Assembly (NCBI GenBank): GCA_027490725.1
Contig: JAIXXN010000049.1
Location: 1 to 55,558, forward strand
Source of the DNA: Oxalobacteraceae bacterium
GTDB lineage: Bacteria > Pseudomonadota > Gammaproteobacteria > Burkholderiales > Burkholderiaceae_D
Reading direction: 5' to 3'
DNA length: 55,558 bases
Below the pieces are notes generated by a model. The model ran no database searches, had not been told where the DNA came from, and worked only from the letters and a program-made list of their open reading frames with translations. Position 1 is the first letter of the stretch. The number at the start of each line of letters is the position of its first letter. The position numbers and the translations under genes were made by a program. Below, in pieces: positions 32,142 through 41,178 of this stretch.

Positions 32142-33323
32142 ATGAACATTCTGCTGACGCTGCTGTTAGCTGGCCTCTCCATGGTCGGCCCGCTGGCCAT
32201 TGATACCTATCTGCCTTCTTTCCCGGCCATCGCCCAGAGTCTGGACGCCAGTCCCCTGCTGATCCAGCAGACCCTTAGCATGTTCCTGTTCTGCTTCGCT
32301 TTCATGATGCTGTTCTATGGCACGCTGTCCGACTCTTTCGGTCGCCGCCCCGTGATTCTGGTCTCGCTGCTGCTCTACACGGCGGCTTCGATCGCTGCGG
32401 CACTGGCGCCGTCCATCGGCGTGTTGCTGGCCTGCCGGATCGTACAGGGTCTGGCCGCTGGCGCCGGCTCGGTGGTCGGCCGCGCCATCGTGCAGGATCG
32501 CTTTTCCGGCGCCGCAGCACAGAAGATCATGTCGCACATTATGATGATCTTCGGTCTGGCACCGGCGATTGCACCGGTGCTGGGTGGCTGGCTGCAGGTC
32601 AGCTTCGGCTGGCGCTCGGTATTCTGGTTCCTGACCGCGTTCGGTATTCTGATGTTCGTCGCCGTCTACCGCGCGCTGCCGGAAAGCCTGGCCGCCAAGG
32701 ATCGTCACCCCTTCCACCCCGGTGTGATCGCTGCCAATTACTGGAAAGTGCTGTGCCACCAGCAGTTCCTGCTGCTGTCGATTGCGGTCGGCTTGAGCTT
32801 TGCCGGTGTGGCGCTGTATATCGGTTCGGCCGCCTACTTTGTAATGGATATTCTGCACCTGCCGGAAACCGCTTTCGCGTGGATGTTTGTGCCACTGATT
32901 AGCGGCATGGTGGTTGGCTCTGCGCTGTCAGGAAAATTCGCCCACCGCTACGCACGCCCCGCACAGGTATGGGCTGGTTTCGTAGTGATGCTGTCGGCCG
33001 GCGTGATCAACGTCGCCTACAATCTGTATTTCAGCGCTGCCGTGCCCTGGGCCGTGCTGCCGCTGTTTGTGTATTCCTTTGGCCTGGCGCTGGCGATGAC
33101 GCCTCTGTCGCTGCTGGCACTCGAGTACTTCCCGAACAATAGCGGGCTGGCCTCGTCGATGCAGTCCTTTATCCAGATGCTGCTGTTTGCGCTGGTGTCG
33201 GGTCTGGTGGCGCCACTGCTATTCGATAGTGCGCTGAAGCTGGCGTGGGGCGTGCTGGCCAGTCTGGTACTGGGTGTGGCGGCCTGGATGCTGGCGCAGC
33301 GTGGCCAGCCCAGCACGCATTGA
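32142..33323 (+). CDS. Bcr/CflA-family multidrug efflux MFS transporter
   Basis: From MNILLTLLLAGLSM the protein has 393 residues and 12 hydrophobic segments. The signature GPLAIDTYLPSFPAIAQSL in helix 1 and YGTLSDSFGRRPVIL in loop 2-3 (the MFS D-x-x-GRRP motif) define the Bcr/CflA drug:proton antiporters. RIVQGLAAGAGSVVGRAIVQD in helix 4 to 5 is also typical. Drug range cannot be inferred. An upstream ATG at 32112 would add ten residues. NsrR is encoded 48 bases downstream in the same orientation. Confidence 0.92.
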   Translation: MNILLTLLLAGLSMVGPLAIDTYLPSFPAIAQSLDASPLLIQQTLSMFLFCFAFMMLFYGTLSDSFGRRPVILVSLLLYTAASIAAALAPSIGVLLACRIVQGLAAGAGSVVGRAIVQDRFSGAAAQKIMSHIMMIFGLAPAIAPVLGGWLQVSFGWRSVFWFLTAFGILMFVAVYRALPESLAAKDRHPFHPGVIAANYWKVLCHQQFLLLSIAVGLSFAGVALYIGSAAYFVMDILHLPETAFAWMFVPLISGMVVGSALSGKFAHRYARPAQVWAGFVVMLSAGVINVAYNLYFSAAVPWAVLPLFVYSFGLALAMTPLSLLALEYFPNNSGLASSMQSFIQMLLFALVSGLVAPLLFDSALKLAWGVLASLVLGVAAWMLAQRGQPSTH

Positions 33324-33371
33324 CAGCCGAGCGATGTAGAATAGACGCCTGAACCGCCCACCATAACTGCC

Positions 33372-33821
33372 ATGCGCCTGACATCCTTCACCGACTATTC
33401 CCTGCGTACGCTGCTGTTTCTCAGCGCGCATCGCGACCGGCTGGTGACCATTCAGGACATCGCCGACACCCACGCAATCTCGAAGAACCATCTGATGAAG
33501 GTGGTCTACCAGCTGGGACTATCAGGCTTGATCGAAACGGTACGGGGCCGCAATGGCGGTCTGCGGCTCGCCAAAGATCCGTGCGACATTAATATCGGCA
33601 CGCTGGTGCGCCATACGGAAAGCGATTTTTTCATCGCCGAGTGTTTTGACAGCGCCAACGACCACTGCGCGATTACCCCCAACTGTCTTCTGAAGCACAC
33701 GCTCAACGACGCGATGCAGGCCTTCCTTGCCGTGCTCGATCGGCAGACTTTGCAGGATCTACTGCCGCCGCCACCGCGTGATAGCCACCCGGTAAAGCTA
33801 CGCCGTGGCGCAGCCACCTGA
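33372..33821 (+). CDS. nsrR: Rrf2-family nitric-oxide-sensing repressor NsrR
   Basis: This 149-residue protein has an N-terminal winged helix (MRLTSFTDYSLRTLLFLS; recognition region ISKNHLMKVVYQLGLSGLIETVRGRNGGLRLA). It has three cysteines in the NsrR arrangement ECF-x7-C-x5-C: Cys91, Cys99 and Cys105. These bind a [4Fe-4S] or [2Fe-2S] cluster that reacts with NO and releases DNA. The spacing and the HTESDFFIAECF block separate it from IscR. Its likely targets include the haemoglobin and oxidase genes at 46529-50017, where an NsrR-like site is seen. No NsrR site was found before the gene itself. Confidence 0.92.
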   Translation: MRLTSFTDYSLRTLLFLSAHRDRLVTIQDIADTHAISKNHLMKVVYQLGLSGLIETVRGRNGGLRLAKDPCDINIGTLVRHTESDFFIAECFDSANDHCAITPNCLLKHTLNDAMQAFLAVLDRQTLQDLLPPPPRDSHPVKLRRGAAT

Positions 33822-33859
33822 TCGCGCAGACGAATACCGACTGCGCCGGATCGACAGCG

Positions 33860-34522
33860 TCAGGCTGCGACGCGCTGCAACTGCGGCAACGACGCCATCA
33901 GATCGGAAAAGCGCTGCCCCTGAATCATCACGTGTTCGCGTAGCAGTTCCGCTGCACGCTCGCCATCGCCGGCGATAATCGCCTCGACCACCCCTTCATG
34001 CTCGCGGTAAGAATTCGACAGCCGGTCACGTACCCGTAACTGCAAGCGCCGGTAGGGCCGCAGGCGCCGGTACAGATTGCGGGTCTGTTCGATCAGGAAC
34101 TGGTTGTGACTCCCCGCGTAGATCGCTTCGTGAAACACTTCATTCTGATAGTAGTACACGTCCGGCTGGTCGGCCTCCTTCGCTTCCATGCAGGCCTGAT
34201 GCGCAGCCAGCAAAGCCTGCTGTTCCTCGCGCGTCATGCGGCGCGCCGCCAGCCGGCCGCACACTGCTTCCAGCTCCGACATCATCTCGAACATCTCGAC
34301 CAGCTGTTGCGGCCCCAGTTCGGCCACGATGGCGCCGCGCCGCGGCCGGATCACCACCAACCCCATCGAGGCAAGCTGGATCAGGGTTTCGCGGATCGGC
34401 GTGCGCGACACGCCGAAGCGTCCCGCCAGTTCGGTTTCGTCCAGATGCTGGCCTGGTTTGAGCTCGCCAACAGCAATCATTTCTTCGATCTGTTCGCGCA
34501 GGGTGGCGGAGTGGGTAGTCAT
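33860..34522 (-). CDS. GntR/FCD-family regulator of the malonate operon
   Basis: The 220-residue protein starts at MTTHSATLREQIEEM. An N-terminal GntR winged helix (LAGRFGVSRTPIRETLIQLASMGLV) is joined to a helical FCD ligand domain with conserved metal/acid-binding residues (EVFHEAIYAGS; REHEGVVEAIIAGD; LLREHV). It is divergent from the TRAP-mdc operon. By position and family it fits the malonate-responsive GntR repressors (MdcY of Acinetobacter, MatR of rhizobia). An upstream TTG start would add nine residues that overlap the operator and is less likely. Two TTGTGTATA-type operators lie between the two genes. Confidence 0.88.
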   Translation of the reverse strand: MTTHSATLREQIEEMIAVGELKPGQHLDETELAGRFGVSRTPIRETLIQLASMGLVVIRPRRGAIVAELGPQQLVEMFEMMSELEAVCGRLAARRMTREEQQALLAAHQACMEAKEADQPDVYYYQNEVFHEAIYAGSHNQFLIEQTRNLYRRLRPYRRLQLRVRDRLSNSYREHEGVVEAIIAGDGERAAELLREHVMIQGQRFSDLMASLPQLQRVAA

Positions 34523-34535
34523 GGTGTTCGAATGC

Positions 34536-34550
34536 CTTGTGTATAACAAG
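34536..34550. promoter_or_regulatory. Operator 1 of the GntR regulator
   Basis: CTTGTGTATAACAAG lies 14 bases upstream of the regulator ATG. It contains the same TTGTGTATA(A)CAAG core as the site at 34602-34614, in the opposite orientation with one extra A. The core is close to GntR/FCD operators of TTGTATACAA type, so it probably gives autoregulation. Confidence 0.6.
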
Positions 34551-34575
34551 CTTCATTATAAGCGCACAAATTTAC

Positions 34576-34603
34576 TTGACAATGTATTTGAACAGGATAT
34601 TCT
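34576..34603 (+). promoter_or_regulatory. Sigma-70 promoter of the malonate operon
   Basis: TTGACA (34576-34581) and TATTCT (34598-34603) are separated by 16 bases. The -10 hexamer touches the second operator, so a bound regulator would block RNA polymerase. The first gene starts about 45 bases further on. Confidence 0.6.
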
Positions 34604-34614
34604 TGTATACACAA
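34602..34614. promoter_or_regulatory. Operator 2 of the GntR regulator
   Basis: CTTGTATACACAA is the near-complement of operator 1 and overlaps the -10 box and start region of the malonate promoter. Repression of the TRAP-mdc operon by promoter occlusion is the simple reading. Confidence 0.65.
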
Positions 34615-34654
34615 AAACCAGATTTGCATAATAGACCCACCCCTTGGAGGAAAC

Positions 34655-35671
34655 ATGAGTACCTTTACCCGCAGGTCCATCCTGGCCGCATTGGCTGCCG
34701 CTCCCCTGTTGCTGCAGCCGGCCTGGGCACAGAACACCACGCTCAAGATCTCCCACCAGTTCCCCGGCGGCACCATTAGCGAGGGCGATTTCCGCGACCG
34801 CCTGACCCGCATGTTTGCCGTCGAAGTGGAAAAACGCAGCAAGGGCAGCCTGAAATTCGAGATCTATCCGGGTTCCTCCCTGATGAAAACCAACGCCCAG
34901 TTCTCGGCCATGCGCAAGGGCGCACTTGATCTATCGCTGGTACCGCTGTCGTATGCCGGTGGCGAAGTACCGGAGGTAAACATCGGCCTGATGCCCGGTC
35001 TGGTAACGTCCTACGAACAGGCTTACGGCTGGAAGAATGCCGAAGTGGGCAAGGAACTGAGCCGCATCCTCAACGACAAGGGCATCGTGCTGATTAGCTG
35101 GATCTGGCAGGCCGGTGGCGTCGCTTCGCGTACCAAACCGGTGGTCGATCCGGAAGATGTCAAAGGCATGAAAATCCGCGGCGGCTCGCGCGAAATGGAT
35201 CTGATTTTAAAAGCTGCCGGCGCCGCCGTGGTGTCGCTGCCGTCCAATGAAATCTACGCCGCCATGCAGACCGGTGCCATGGAAGCGGCGCTGACCTCCT
35301 CCACCTCACTGATCTCCTTCCGCCTAGAAGAAGTCTCGAAAGCCCTGACCACGGGGCGCGCCGGCGCTTACTGGTTCATGTTCGAGCCGCTGATGATGTC
35401 GAAGGCCGTGTTTGACCGGCTCACTAAAGAACAGCAGGCCACCATCATGGCCGTCGGCGCGGAGATGGAAACCTTCGCGATGAATTCCGCCAAGGCCGAT
35501 GACGTCGAAGTCGCCAATGTGTATGCCAAGGCCAAAGCCAAGGTGGTCGATCTGAACCCGGCTGCGCTGAAAAAATGGCAGGCCATCGCCCGCACCACCG
35601 CATGGAAGGATTATGCCGAGCGCAATGACAACTGCGCCAAGCTGCTGAAACTGGCGGAGAAGACTCTGTGA
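34655..35671 (+). CDS. dctP: TRAP transporter substrate-binding protein, probably for malonate
   Basis: The 338-residue DctP-type protein starts 5 bases after a strong TTGGAGGAAAC ribosome site. The leader MSTFTRRSILAALAAAPLLLQPAWA holds a twin-arginine pair and may use the Tat route. Family marks include LKISHQFPGG at the mature N-terminus, FEIYPGSSLMK, MRKGALDLSLVPLSYAGG, WIWQAGGVASRTKPV, MKIRGGSREMD (the carboxylate-binding Arg region) and LPSNEIYAAMQTGAMEA. Location in an operon with malonate decarboxylase makes malonate the likely ligand. Rhizobial MatPQM is a TRAP precedent. Confidence 0.92.
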   Translation: MSTFTRRSILAALAAAPLLLQPAWAQNTTLKISHQFPGGTISEGDFRDRLTRMFAVEVEKRSKGSLKFEIYPGSSLMKTNAQFSAMRKGALDLSLVPLSYAGGEVPEVNIGLMPGLVTSYEQAYGWKNAEVGKELSRILNDKGIVLISWIWQAGGVASRTKPVVDPEDVKGMKIRGGSREMDLILKAAGAAVVSLPSNEIYAAMQTGAMEAALTSSTSLISFRLEEVSKALTTGRAGAYWFMFEPLMMSKAVFDRLTKEQQATIMAVGAEMETFAMNSAKADDVEVANVYAKAKAKVVDLNPAALKKWQAIARTTAWKDYAERNDNCAKLLKLAEKTL

Positions 35672-36231
35672 GCCACGGCTTCGAACTGGAACCGGGACGC
35701 GCCGCCGCCGCGCCGGACAACCCTGTCATTGCTGCGGCCATGGCGCTACTGGCCACCATCAACCGTGCTCTGATGCGCCTGTCGATGATTGCGCTGGTAC
35801 TGACTGCCGTAATCCTCACCTATTCGGTGGTGTCGCGCTACTTCTTTCAGGCGCCCACCGACTGGCAGGATGAAGCCTCGGTGTTCATGCTGGTCGGTGT
35901 GACCTTCTTCTGCACCGCCTTTGTACAGTCGCAACGGGGTCATATCGGCATCGAGGCACTGGCCTCGCTGCTGCCACCGCGCGTGAACGCGGCGCGCCTG
36001 TTCATGGTTGATCTGGTGTCGGCCGTGTTCTGCATCTTCTTCTCGTGGAAATCGTGGACGCTGTTCCACGAAGCCTATGTCGATGGCCAGACCACCTCCT
36101 CGACTTTCGCCCCGCCACTGTGGATACCCTACGGGATGATGGCACTCGGAATGAGCCTGCTGGCCTTGCAGATCACCCTGCAGGTGCTGGCGCGCATCAC
36201 CAATAAACAGGCTGTGGAGCGTGCCGCATGA
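35668..36231 (+). CDS. dctQ: TRAP transporter small permease subunit DctQ
   Basis: This 187-residue protein begins with GTG inside the dctP stop (GTGA overlap). It has four hydrophobic segments and the DctQ motif FQAPTDWQDEASVFMLVGVTFFCTAFVQSQRGHIGIE. It pairs with DctM to form the sodium-driven membrane complex that takes substrate from DctP. The 20-30-residue N-terminal Ala/Pro-rich extension is not conserved in the family. Confidence 0.9.
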   Translation: MSHGFELEPGRAAAAPDNPVIAAAMALLATINRALMRLSMIALVLTAVILTYSVVSRYFFQAPTDWQDEASVFMLVGVTFFCTAFVQSQRGHIGIEALASLLPPRVNAARLFMVDLVSAVFCIFFSWKSWTLFHEAYVDGQTTSSTFAPPLWIPYGMMALGMSLLALQITLQVLARITNKQAVERAA

Positions 36232-37577
36232 GCGATCTGACTTTAGGCGCGCTGTATGGTCTCGCCACCCTGATGGTGATGTTCTCCGGTCTGCCGATTG
36301 CTTTTGCGCTCGGCGTGGTTGCGACCGGCTTTATGTATTTCTGCATGCCGCCCTCCTCGCTCGATACGATTACCCAGAACGTCTACGAGGAAATGGCGTC
36401 GATCACCCTGCTGTCGATCCCGCTGTTTATTCTGAAAGGTGCGGCGATCGGTAAATCACCGGCCGGCAAAGACCTGTATTCGGCCATCCACACGTGGATG
36501 CACAAGATACCGGGCGGACTGGGTATCGCCAACGTGTTTGCCTGTGCCCTGTTTGCCGCCATGGCCGGTTCCTCGCCAGCCACCTGCTCGGCCATCGGTT
36601 CGGCCGGGATTCCGGAAATGCGCAAGCGCGGCTACTCGCCCGGTTTCGCGGCCGGGATCATCGCCGCCGGTGGCACGCTGGGCATCCTGCTGCCACCGTC
36701 GATCACCATGATTCTGTATGCGGTGGCGGCCGAACAGTCGCTGGGCCGTTTATTCCTCGCCGGGATAGGTCCGGGCGTACTGCTAGTGCTACTGTTTGCC
36801 GGATACGCCGTGTACCGTGCCCGCAAAGAGTATCAGCTGGCCCTGGAAGCCTACCACCGTAACGGCACCAAGTCGGCCTATCTGGAAGATGAACACTTTA
36901 CGCTGGCGCAGAAAGTTGAAATGCTGCCCCGCGTGCTGCCTTTCATCATCCTGCTGATCGGCGTGATGGTGGCACTCTACGGTGGCTTTGCCACGCCGTC
37001 CGAAACGGCCGGTCTGGGTGCCCTGCTGGCGTTGCTGCTACTGGCCGTGATCTACGGCGTATGGCGACCTAGCGAGCTGTCGCCCATCCTCAGTTCCTCG
37101 ATCAAGGAATCGACCATGCTACTGCTAATTATCGGCATGTCGCTGTTCTATTCCTACGTAATGAGCTATCTGCATATCAGCCAGTCCGCCGCTGCGTGGG
37201 TGGTCAGTCTGCATCTGTCAAAGTGGCTGCTGCTGTCGGTGATTCTGCTGATGGTGGTGGTATTCGGCTTCTTCCTGCCACCGGTCTCCATCATTCTGAT
37301 GACGGCGCCGATCATTCTGCCACCACTCAAGGCTGCCGGATTTGACCTGATCTGGTTCGGCATCGTGATGACGGTAGTCATGGAAATGGGCTTGATCCAT
37401 CCACCCGTAGGACTGAATATCTTCGTGATCAAGAACATCGCACCAGATATTCCGCTCAAGGATGTGGTGTGGGGTGTGTTCCCCTTCCTGATCCTGATGT
37501 TCGTGGCGGTGCTGCTGCTGTGCTTCTTCCCGGCCATTGCTACCGGCCTGCCTGACATGATCATGGGAGCAAAATAA
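36228..37577 (+). CDS. dctM: TRAP transporter large permease subunit DctM
   Basis: The 449-residue protein starts with ATGA overlapping the dctQ stop. It has about 12 hydrophobic segments and typical DctM blocks: SGLPIAFALGVVATGFMY, LLSIPLFILKGAAIGKS, MAGSSPATCSAIGSAGIPEMRKRGYSPGFAAGIIAAGGTLGILLPPSI and GLIHPPVGLNIFVIKNIAPDI. It is the ion-coupled translocating subunit. Its TAATG junction joins it directly to mdcA. Confidence 0.93.
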   Translation: MSDLTLGALYGLATLMVMFSGLPIAFALGVVATGFMYFCMPPSSLDTITQNVYEEMASITLLSIPLFILKGAAIGKSPAGKDLYSAIHTWMHKIPGGLGIANVFACALFAAMAGSSPATCSAIGSAGIPEMRKRGYSPGFAAGIIAAGGTLGILLPPSITMILYAVAAEQSLGRLFLAGIGPGVLLVLLFAGYAVYRARKEYQLALEAYHRNGTKSAYLEDEHFTLAQKVEMLPRVLPFIILLIGVMVALYGGFATPSETAGLGALLALLLLAVIYGVWRPSELSPILSSSIKESTMLLLIIGMSLFYSYVMSYLHISQSAAAWVVSLHLSKWLLLSVILLMVVVFGFFLPPVSIILMTAPIILPPLKAAGFDLIWFGIVMTVVMEMGLIHPPVGLNIFVIKNIAPDIPLKDVVWGVFPFLILMFVAVLLLCFFPAIATGLPDMIMGAK

Positions 37578-39229
37578 TGAACTGGAATACGCTCCAGCAG
37601 AACCGCGACGCGCGTCTGGCGCGCGCTGCGGCAACGCTTGGCAATACGCTCGATGGCAAAAGTCTGCCGGCAGCACGTATCGCCGATCTGCTGCATGCGG
37701 TGCTGGAGTGCGGCGACCGGGTCTGCCTCGAAGGGAATAACCAGAAGCAGGCTGATTTTCTCAGCCATGCACTGGCCAACCTAGATCCGGCCCGCGTCAA
37801 CCAGCTGCACATGCTGCAATCGGTACTGGCGTTGCCCGAGCATCTGGACGTGTTCGAGCGCGGCATCGCGGCGCAGCTGGATTTTTCCTTTTCCGGCCCG
37901 CAGGCGGCACGGGTAGCGCGGCTGGCATCGGCCGGCAAGCTGAATATCGGCGCCATCCACACCTATCTGGAACTGTTTAGCCGCTACTTTATCGATCTGC
38001 CGCCGCGCGTCTGCCTGATCGCGGCGGAAGCGGCCGACCGGCAAGGCAATCTGTACACCGGCCCGAACACGGAAGACACGCCAGCCATCGTCGAAGCGAC
38101 CGCTTTCAAGCAGGGCATCGTGATCGTGCAGGTGAACCGGATTGTCGATCAGGTGCCGCGCGTCGACGTACCGGGTGACTGGGTCGATTTCGTGGTGCAA
38201 TCGCCGCGCCCCTACTACATCGAGCCGCTATTCACCCGCGACCCGGCGCAGATTTCGGAAATTCAGGTGCTGATGGCGATGATGGCCATCAAGGGCATCT
38301 ACGCTGAATACGGGGTGCAGCGTCTCAATCACGGCATCGGTTTCGATACGGCCGCCATCGAACTGCTGCTGCCGACCTATGCGGAGTCGCTGGGCCTGCG
38401 CGGCAAGATCGGCAAACACTGGGCACTGAATCCCCACCCGGCGCTGATTCCCGCCATCGAAGCGGGCTTTGTGCAGTCGGTGCACTCCTTCGGTTCGGAG
38501 CTAGGCATGGAAAATTACATCCACGCCCGTCCCGACGTATTTGCCATCGGCCCCGATGGCACCATGCGCAGCAACCGCGCCATGTGTCAGGCGGCTGGCC
38601 ACTATGCCTGCGATATGTTCATCGGCTCGACCCTGCAGATCGATTTGCAGGGTAATTCGTCGACGGCTACCGCAGGCCGGATTGCCGGCTTCGGCGGCGC
38701 CTCGAATATGGGTGCCGATGCGCGCGGACGACGCCACGCCAGCCCGGCATGGCTGAAGGCAGGTGCGCAGGCACGCGAGGGGCGCAATACCATCCCGCGC
38801 GGCCAGAAGCTGGTGGTGCAGATGGTGGAAACCTTCCGCGAGCATATGCAGCCGGCCTTCGTCGAGCGGCTCGATGCCTGGACGCTGATGGAGCAGACCG
38901 GCATGGCGATTCCGCCGGTGATGATCTATGGTGACGATGTGACCCACATCCTGACCGAAGAAGGGATTGCCAATCTGCTCATGTGCCGCAGCGACGAGGA
39001 ACGTGAACAGGCGATCCGCGGGGTGGCCGGTTATACGCCCGTGGGGCTGGCGCGCGACCATCGCATGGTGGAAAATCTGCGCGATCGCGGTATCATCCAG
39101 CGCGCTGCCGATCTGGGTATCGATCAGCGCATGGCCACCCGCGATCTGCTGGCGGCACGGAATATGAAAGACCTGGTGCGTGCGTCGGGCGGGCTGTATC
39201 AGCCGCCCAAACGTTTCCGCAACTGGTAA
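37577..39229 (+). CDS. mdcA: Malonate decarboxylase alpha subunit (acetyl-S-ACP:malonate ACP transferase)
   Basis: MdcA exchanges malonate for acetate on the ACP subunit, the first half-reaction of biotin-independent malonate decarboxylation. The 550-residue length matches the family. Blocks include LDGKSLPAARIADLLHAVLECGDRVCLEGNNQKQADFLS near the N-terminus, NTEDTPAIVEATAFKQGIVIVQVN, NHGIGFDTAAIELLLPTYAESLGLRGKIGKHWALNPHPALIPAIE and SSTATAGRIAGFGGASNMGADARGRRHAS. Its ATG shares a base with the dctM stop. It begins the enzymatic part of the operon. Confidence 0.96.
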   Translation: MNWNTLQQNRDARLARAAATLGNTLDGKSLPAARIADLLHAVLECGDRVCLEGNNQKQADFLSHALANLDPARVNQLHMLQSVLALPEHLDVFERGIAAQLDFSFSGPQAARVARLASAGKLNIGAIHTYLELFSRYFIDLPPRVCLIAAEAADRQGNLYTGPNTEDTPAIVEATAFKQGIVIVQVNRIVDQVPRVDVPGDWVDFVVQSPRPYYIEPLFTRDPAQISEIQVLMAMMAIKGIYAEYGVQRLNHGIGFDTAAIELLLPTYAESLGLRGKIGKHWALNPHPALIPAIEAGFVQSVHSFGSELGMENYIHARPDVFAIGPDGTMRSNRAMCQAAGHYACDMFIGSTLQIDLQGNSSTATAGRIAGFGGASNMGADARGRRHASPAWLKAGAQAREGRNTIPRGQKLVVQMVETFREHMQPAFVERLDAWTLMEQTGMAIPPVMIYGDDVTHILTEEGIANLLMCRSDEEREQAIRGVAGYTPVGLARDHRMVENLRDRGIIQRAADLGIDQRMATRDLLAARNMKDLVRASGGLYQPPKRFRNW

Positions 39230-39239
39230 GGAGCGCGGG

Positions 39240-39554
39240 ATGGAAACTCTCAACTATCGTTTTGAACAGGGCACCCGCTCGCTGACGGCACAGCCGCAAG
39301 TGGTCGGCGTGGTGGGCTCGGGAAATCTGGAAGTGCTGATCGAAGCGGCTGAACTGGCCGGTGCATGCAGCATCGAAATCCAGACTGCGGCGGTAGGTTT
39401 CGGCGCGATCTGGCAAGCCGTCATGCAGGACTTCCAGCAGCGCTGGCAACTGGCCAATGCCCGCATCACCATCAACGACATGGGTGCTACGCCCGCCGTG
39501 GTCAGTCTGCGGCTTGATCAGGCGGTGCAGACCATGCTGGGAGACGCCGCATGA
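39240..39554 (+). CDS. mdcC: Malonate decarboxylase acyl carrier protein (delta subunit)
   Basis: The 104-residue protein is preceded by AAGGAGCGCGG. It carries the MdcC pattern GVVGSGNLEVLIE; Ser27 in VGSGN is the expected attachment site of the 2'-(5''-phosphoribosyl)-3'-dephospho-CoA group. AVGFGAIWQAVMQDF and NDMGATPAVVSLRLDQA follow. It carries the malonyl and acetyl thioester between MdcA and MdcDE. The C-terminus overlaps the mdcD start by ATGA. Confidence 0.94.
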   Translation: METLNYRFEQGTRSLTAQPQVVGVVGSGNLEVLIEAAELAGACSIEIQTAAVGFGAIWQAVMQDFQQRWQLANARITINDMGATPAVVSLRLDQAVQTMLGDAA

Positions 39555-40453
39555 GCCGCCCCGTCAGCTATCAGGAAGCCACCGCCCGCGAACGGCTGCA
39601 ACAGCTGTTCGATGCCGGCAGCTTCGAAGAATTTCTACCACCCGCCGCCCGCGTGATCAGCCCCCATCTGGGTCAGTTAAACGCACCGGTGGCGTTTGAT
39701 GACGGCGTGGCGGTTGGCCGCGCCAGACTGAATGGCCTGACCGTCTACACGGCGGCACAGGAAGGCGGCTTCATGGGCGGCGCAGTCGGTGAAGTGCATG
39801 GCGCCAAACTGGTGGGCCTGTTGCGGCGCGCGGTACAGGATCAGGCAGCGGCACTGGTGCTGCTGGTGGAATCGGGCGGCGTGCGTCTGCACGAAGCCAA
39901 TGCCGGTCTGATCGCCGTCTCGGAAGTGATGCGCGCCCTGCTCGACGCGCGCGCCGCCGGTGTGCCGGTGATCGTGCTGGTAGGTGGCGCCAATGGTGCA
40001 TTTGGCGGGATGGGCATCGTGGCGCGCTGTGCCAACGTGGTGATCATGTCGGAAGAAGGACGGCTGGCGATGTCCGGTCCGGAAGTGATCGAAACGGCCA
40101 GCGGCGTCGAGGAATACGACGCGCGCGACCGCGCACTGGTGTGGCGCACCTGCGGTGGCAAGCATCGCTACCTGATGGGCGACTGCCAGCAGATCGTGGC
40201 CGACGACATCGCCGCCTTCCGCGCCGCTGCAAGCCAGGCCATCACCAACCTGACCGGACAGACGGTCGAGCTGACACTGGCCGCGCTGGAAGCAGAACAG
40301 CAGATGCTATCCGAACGCATCACCCGCTTCGGCAGCCTGAAAGACCCGGTCGAGATCTGGAGCGCCATGCAGATTCCCGACGCGGCCAACCTTCCCATGC
40401 TGGACGTGGACAGTTTTATTGCAACGGCCAGTACGCGCCGTCTGGAGGCCTGA
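39551..40453 (+). CDS. mdcD: Malonate decarboxylase beta subunit
   Basis: MdcD, with MdcE, decarboxylates malonyl-S-ACP to acetyl-S-ACP and belongs to the carboxyltransferase (crotonase-like) fold. The 300-residue protein shows ARERLQQLFDAGSFEEF, AAQEGGFMGGAVGEVHGAKLVGLL, LLVESGGVRLHEANAGLIAVSEVMRALLDARAAGVPVIVLVGG and GAFGGMGIVARCANVVIMSEEGRLAMSGPEVIE. Glycine-rich turns of the oxyanion hole are present. The start overlaps mdcC. Confidence 0.95.
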   Translation: MSRPVSYQEATARERLQQLFDAGSFEEFLPPAARVISPHLGQLNAPVAFDDGVAVGRARLNGLTVYTAAQEGGFMGGAVGEVHGAKLVGLLRRAVQDQAAALVLLVESGGVRLHEANAGLIAVSEVMRALLDARAAGVPVIVLVGGANGAFGGMGIVARCANVVIMSEEGRLAMSGPEVIETASGVEEYDARDRALVWRTCGGKHRYLMGDCQQIVADDIAAFRAAASQAITNLTGQTVELTLAALEAEQQMLSERITRFGSLKDPVEIWSAMQIPDAANLPMLDVDSFIATASTRRLEA

Positions 40454-40454
40454 G

Positions 40455-41171
40455 ATGGATTGGCAGACTATCGCCGCAAGCCTGTTCCCGCAAGGGCACA
40501 GCATTACCGAACAGGCCTGCTTCCTGAGTGGCTATGGCCAGCTCGATGGCCAGCAGATCGCCGTCATCGGCACCACCGAACACACGCCGATCGGCGTCGA
40601 GATCGCACTGGCACAGGCGCAAGCCATCCTGCGCACGGTGCGCGAGCATCCCGGCATGCCGATTCTGATGCTGATCGATACACAAGGCCAGCGTCTGCGC
40701 CACCGCGACGAAATGTTAGGCATCAACAGCTATATGGCGCACCTTGGCAAGTGCGTGGATCTGGCGCGCCGTCAGGGTCATCACATTATCGGATTAGTCT
40801 ACGATCAGGCGCTGTCCGGTGGTTTCATCACCAGTGGCCTGATGGCCGATGCCTGCTACGCCCTGCCCGACGCCACCATCCGTGTGATGGGACTACCGGC
40901 CATGGCACGCATTACCAAAGTGCCCGAGGAACGCCTGATCGAGCTGGCCCGGAGTAATCCCGTGTTTGCGCCAGGGCCGGAAAATTATCAGCGCATGGGC
41001 GGTGTCGCAGCGTTGTGGCAAAGCGATCTGGCGGTGCAGCTGCGCACTGCACTGGCGCAGCCAGTCACCGGCGACACCCGCAGTGCACTCGGGCTGGAAC
41101 GGGGCGGCCGGCGCTGGGCGCAGCCGGTGATCAACGCCGTGCTGCATGGCGGCCCGGTGCAGGCGGCTTAA
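40455..41171 (+). CDS. mdcE: Malonate decarboxylase gamma subunit
   Basis: The start MDWQTIAASLFPQGH lies one base after the mdcD TGA, with TGGAGG upstream, and gives 238 residues. The second carboxyltransferase subunit is recognised by SGYGQLDGQQIAVIGTTEHTPIGVE, MLIDTQGQRLRHRDEMLGINSYMAHL and ISLxYDQALSGGFITSGLMADACYALPDA-like blocks. It forms the active site for decarboxylation together with MdcD. Confidence 0.95.
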   Translation: MDWQTIAASLFPQGHSITEQACFLSGYGQLDGQQIAVIGTTEHTPIGVEIALAQAQAILRTVREHPGMPILMLIDTQGQRLRHRDEMLGINSYMAHLGKCVDLARRQGHHIIGLVYDQALSGGFITSGLMADACYALPDATIRVMGLPAMARITKVPEERLIELARSNPVFAPGPENYQRMGGVAALWQSDLAVQLRTALAQPVTGDTRSALGLERGGRRWAQPVINAVLHGGPVQAA

Positions 41172-41178
41172 GCATCAC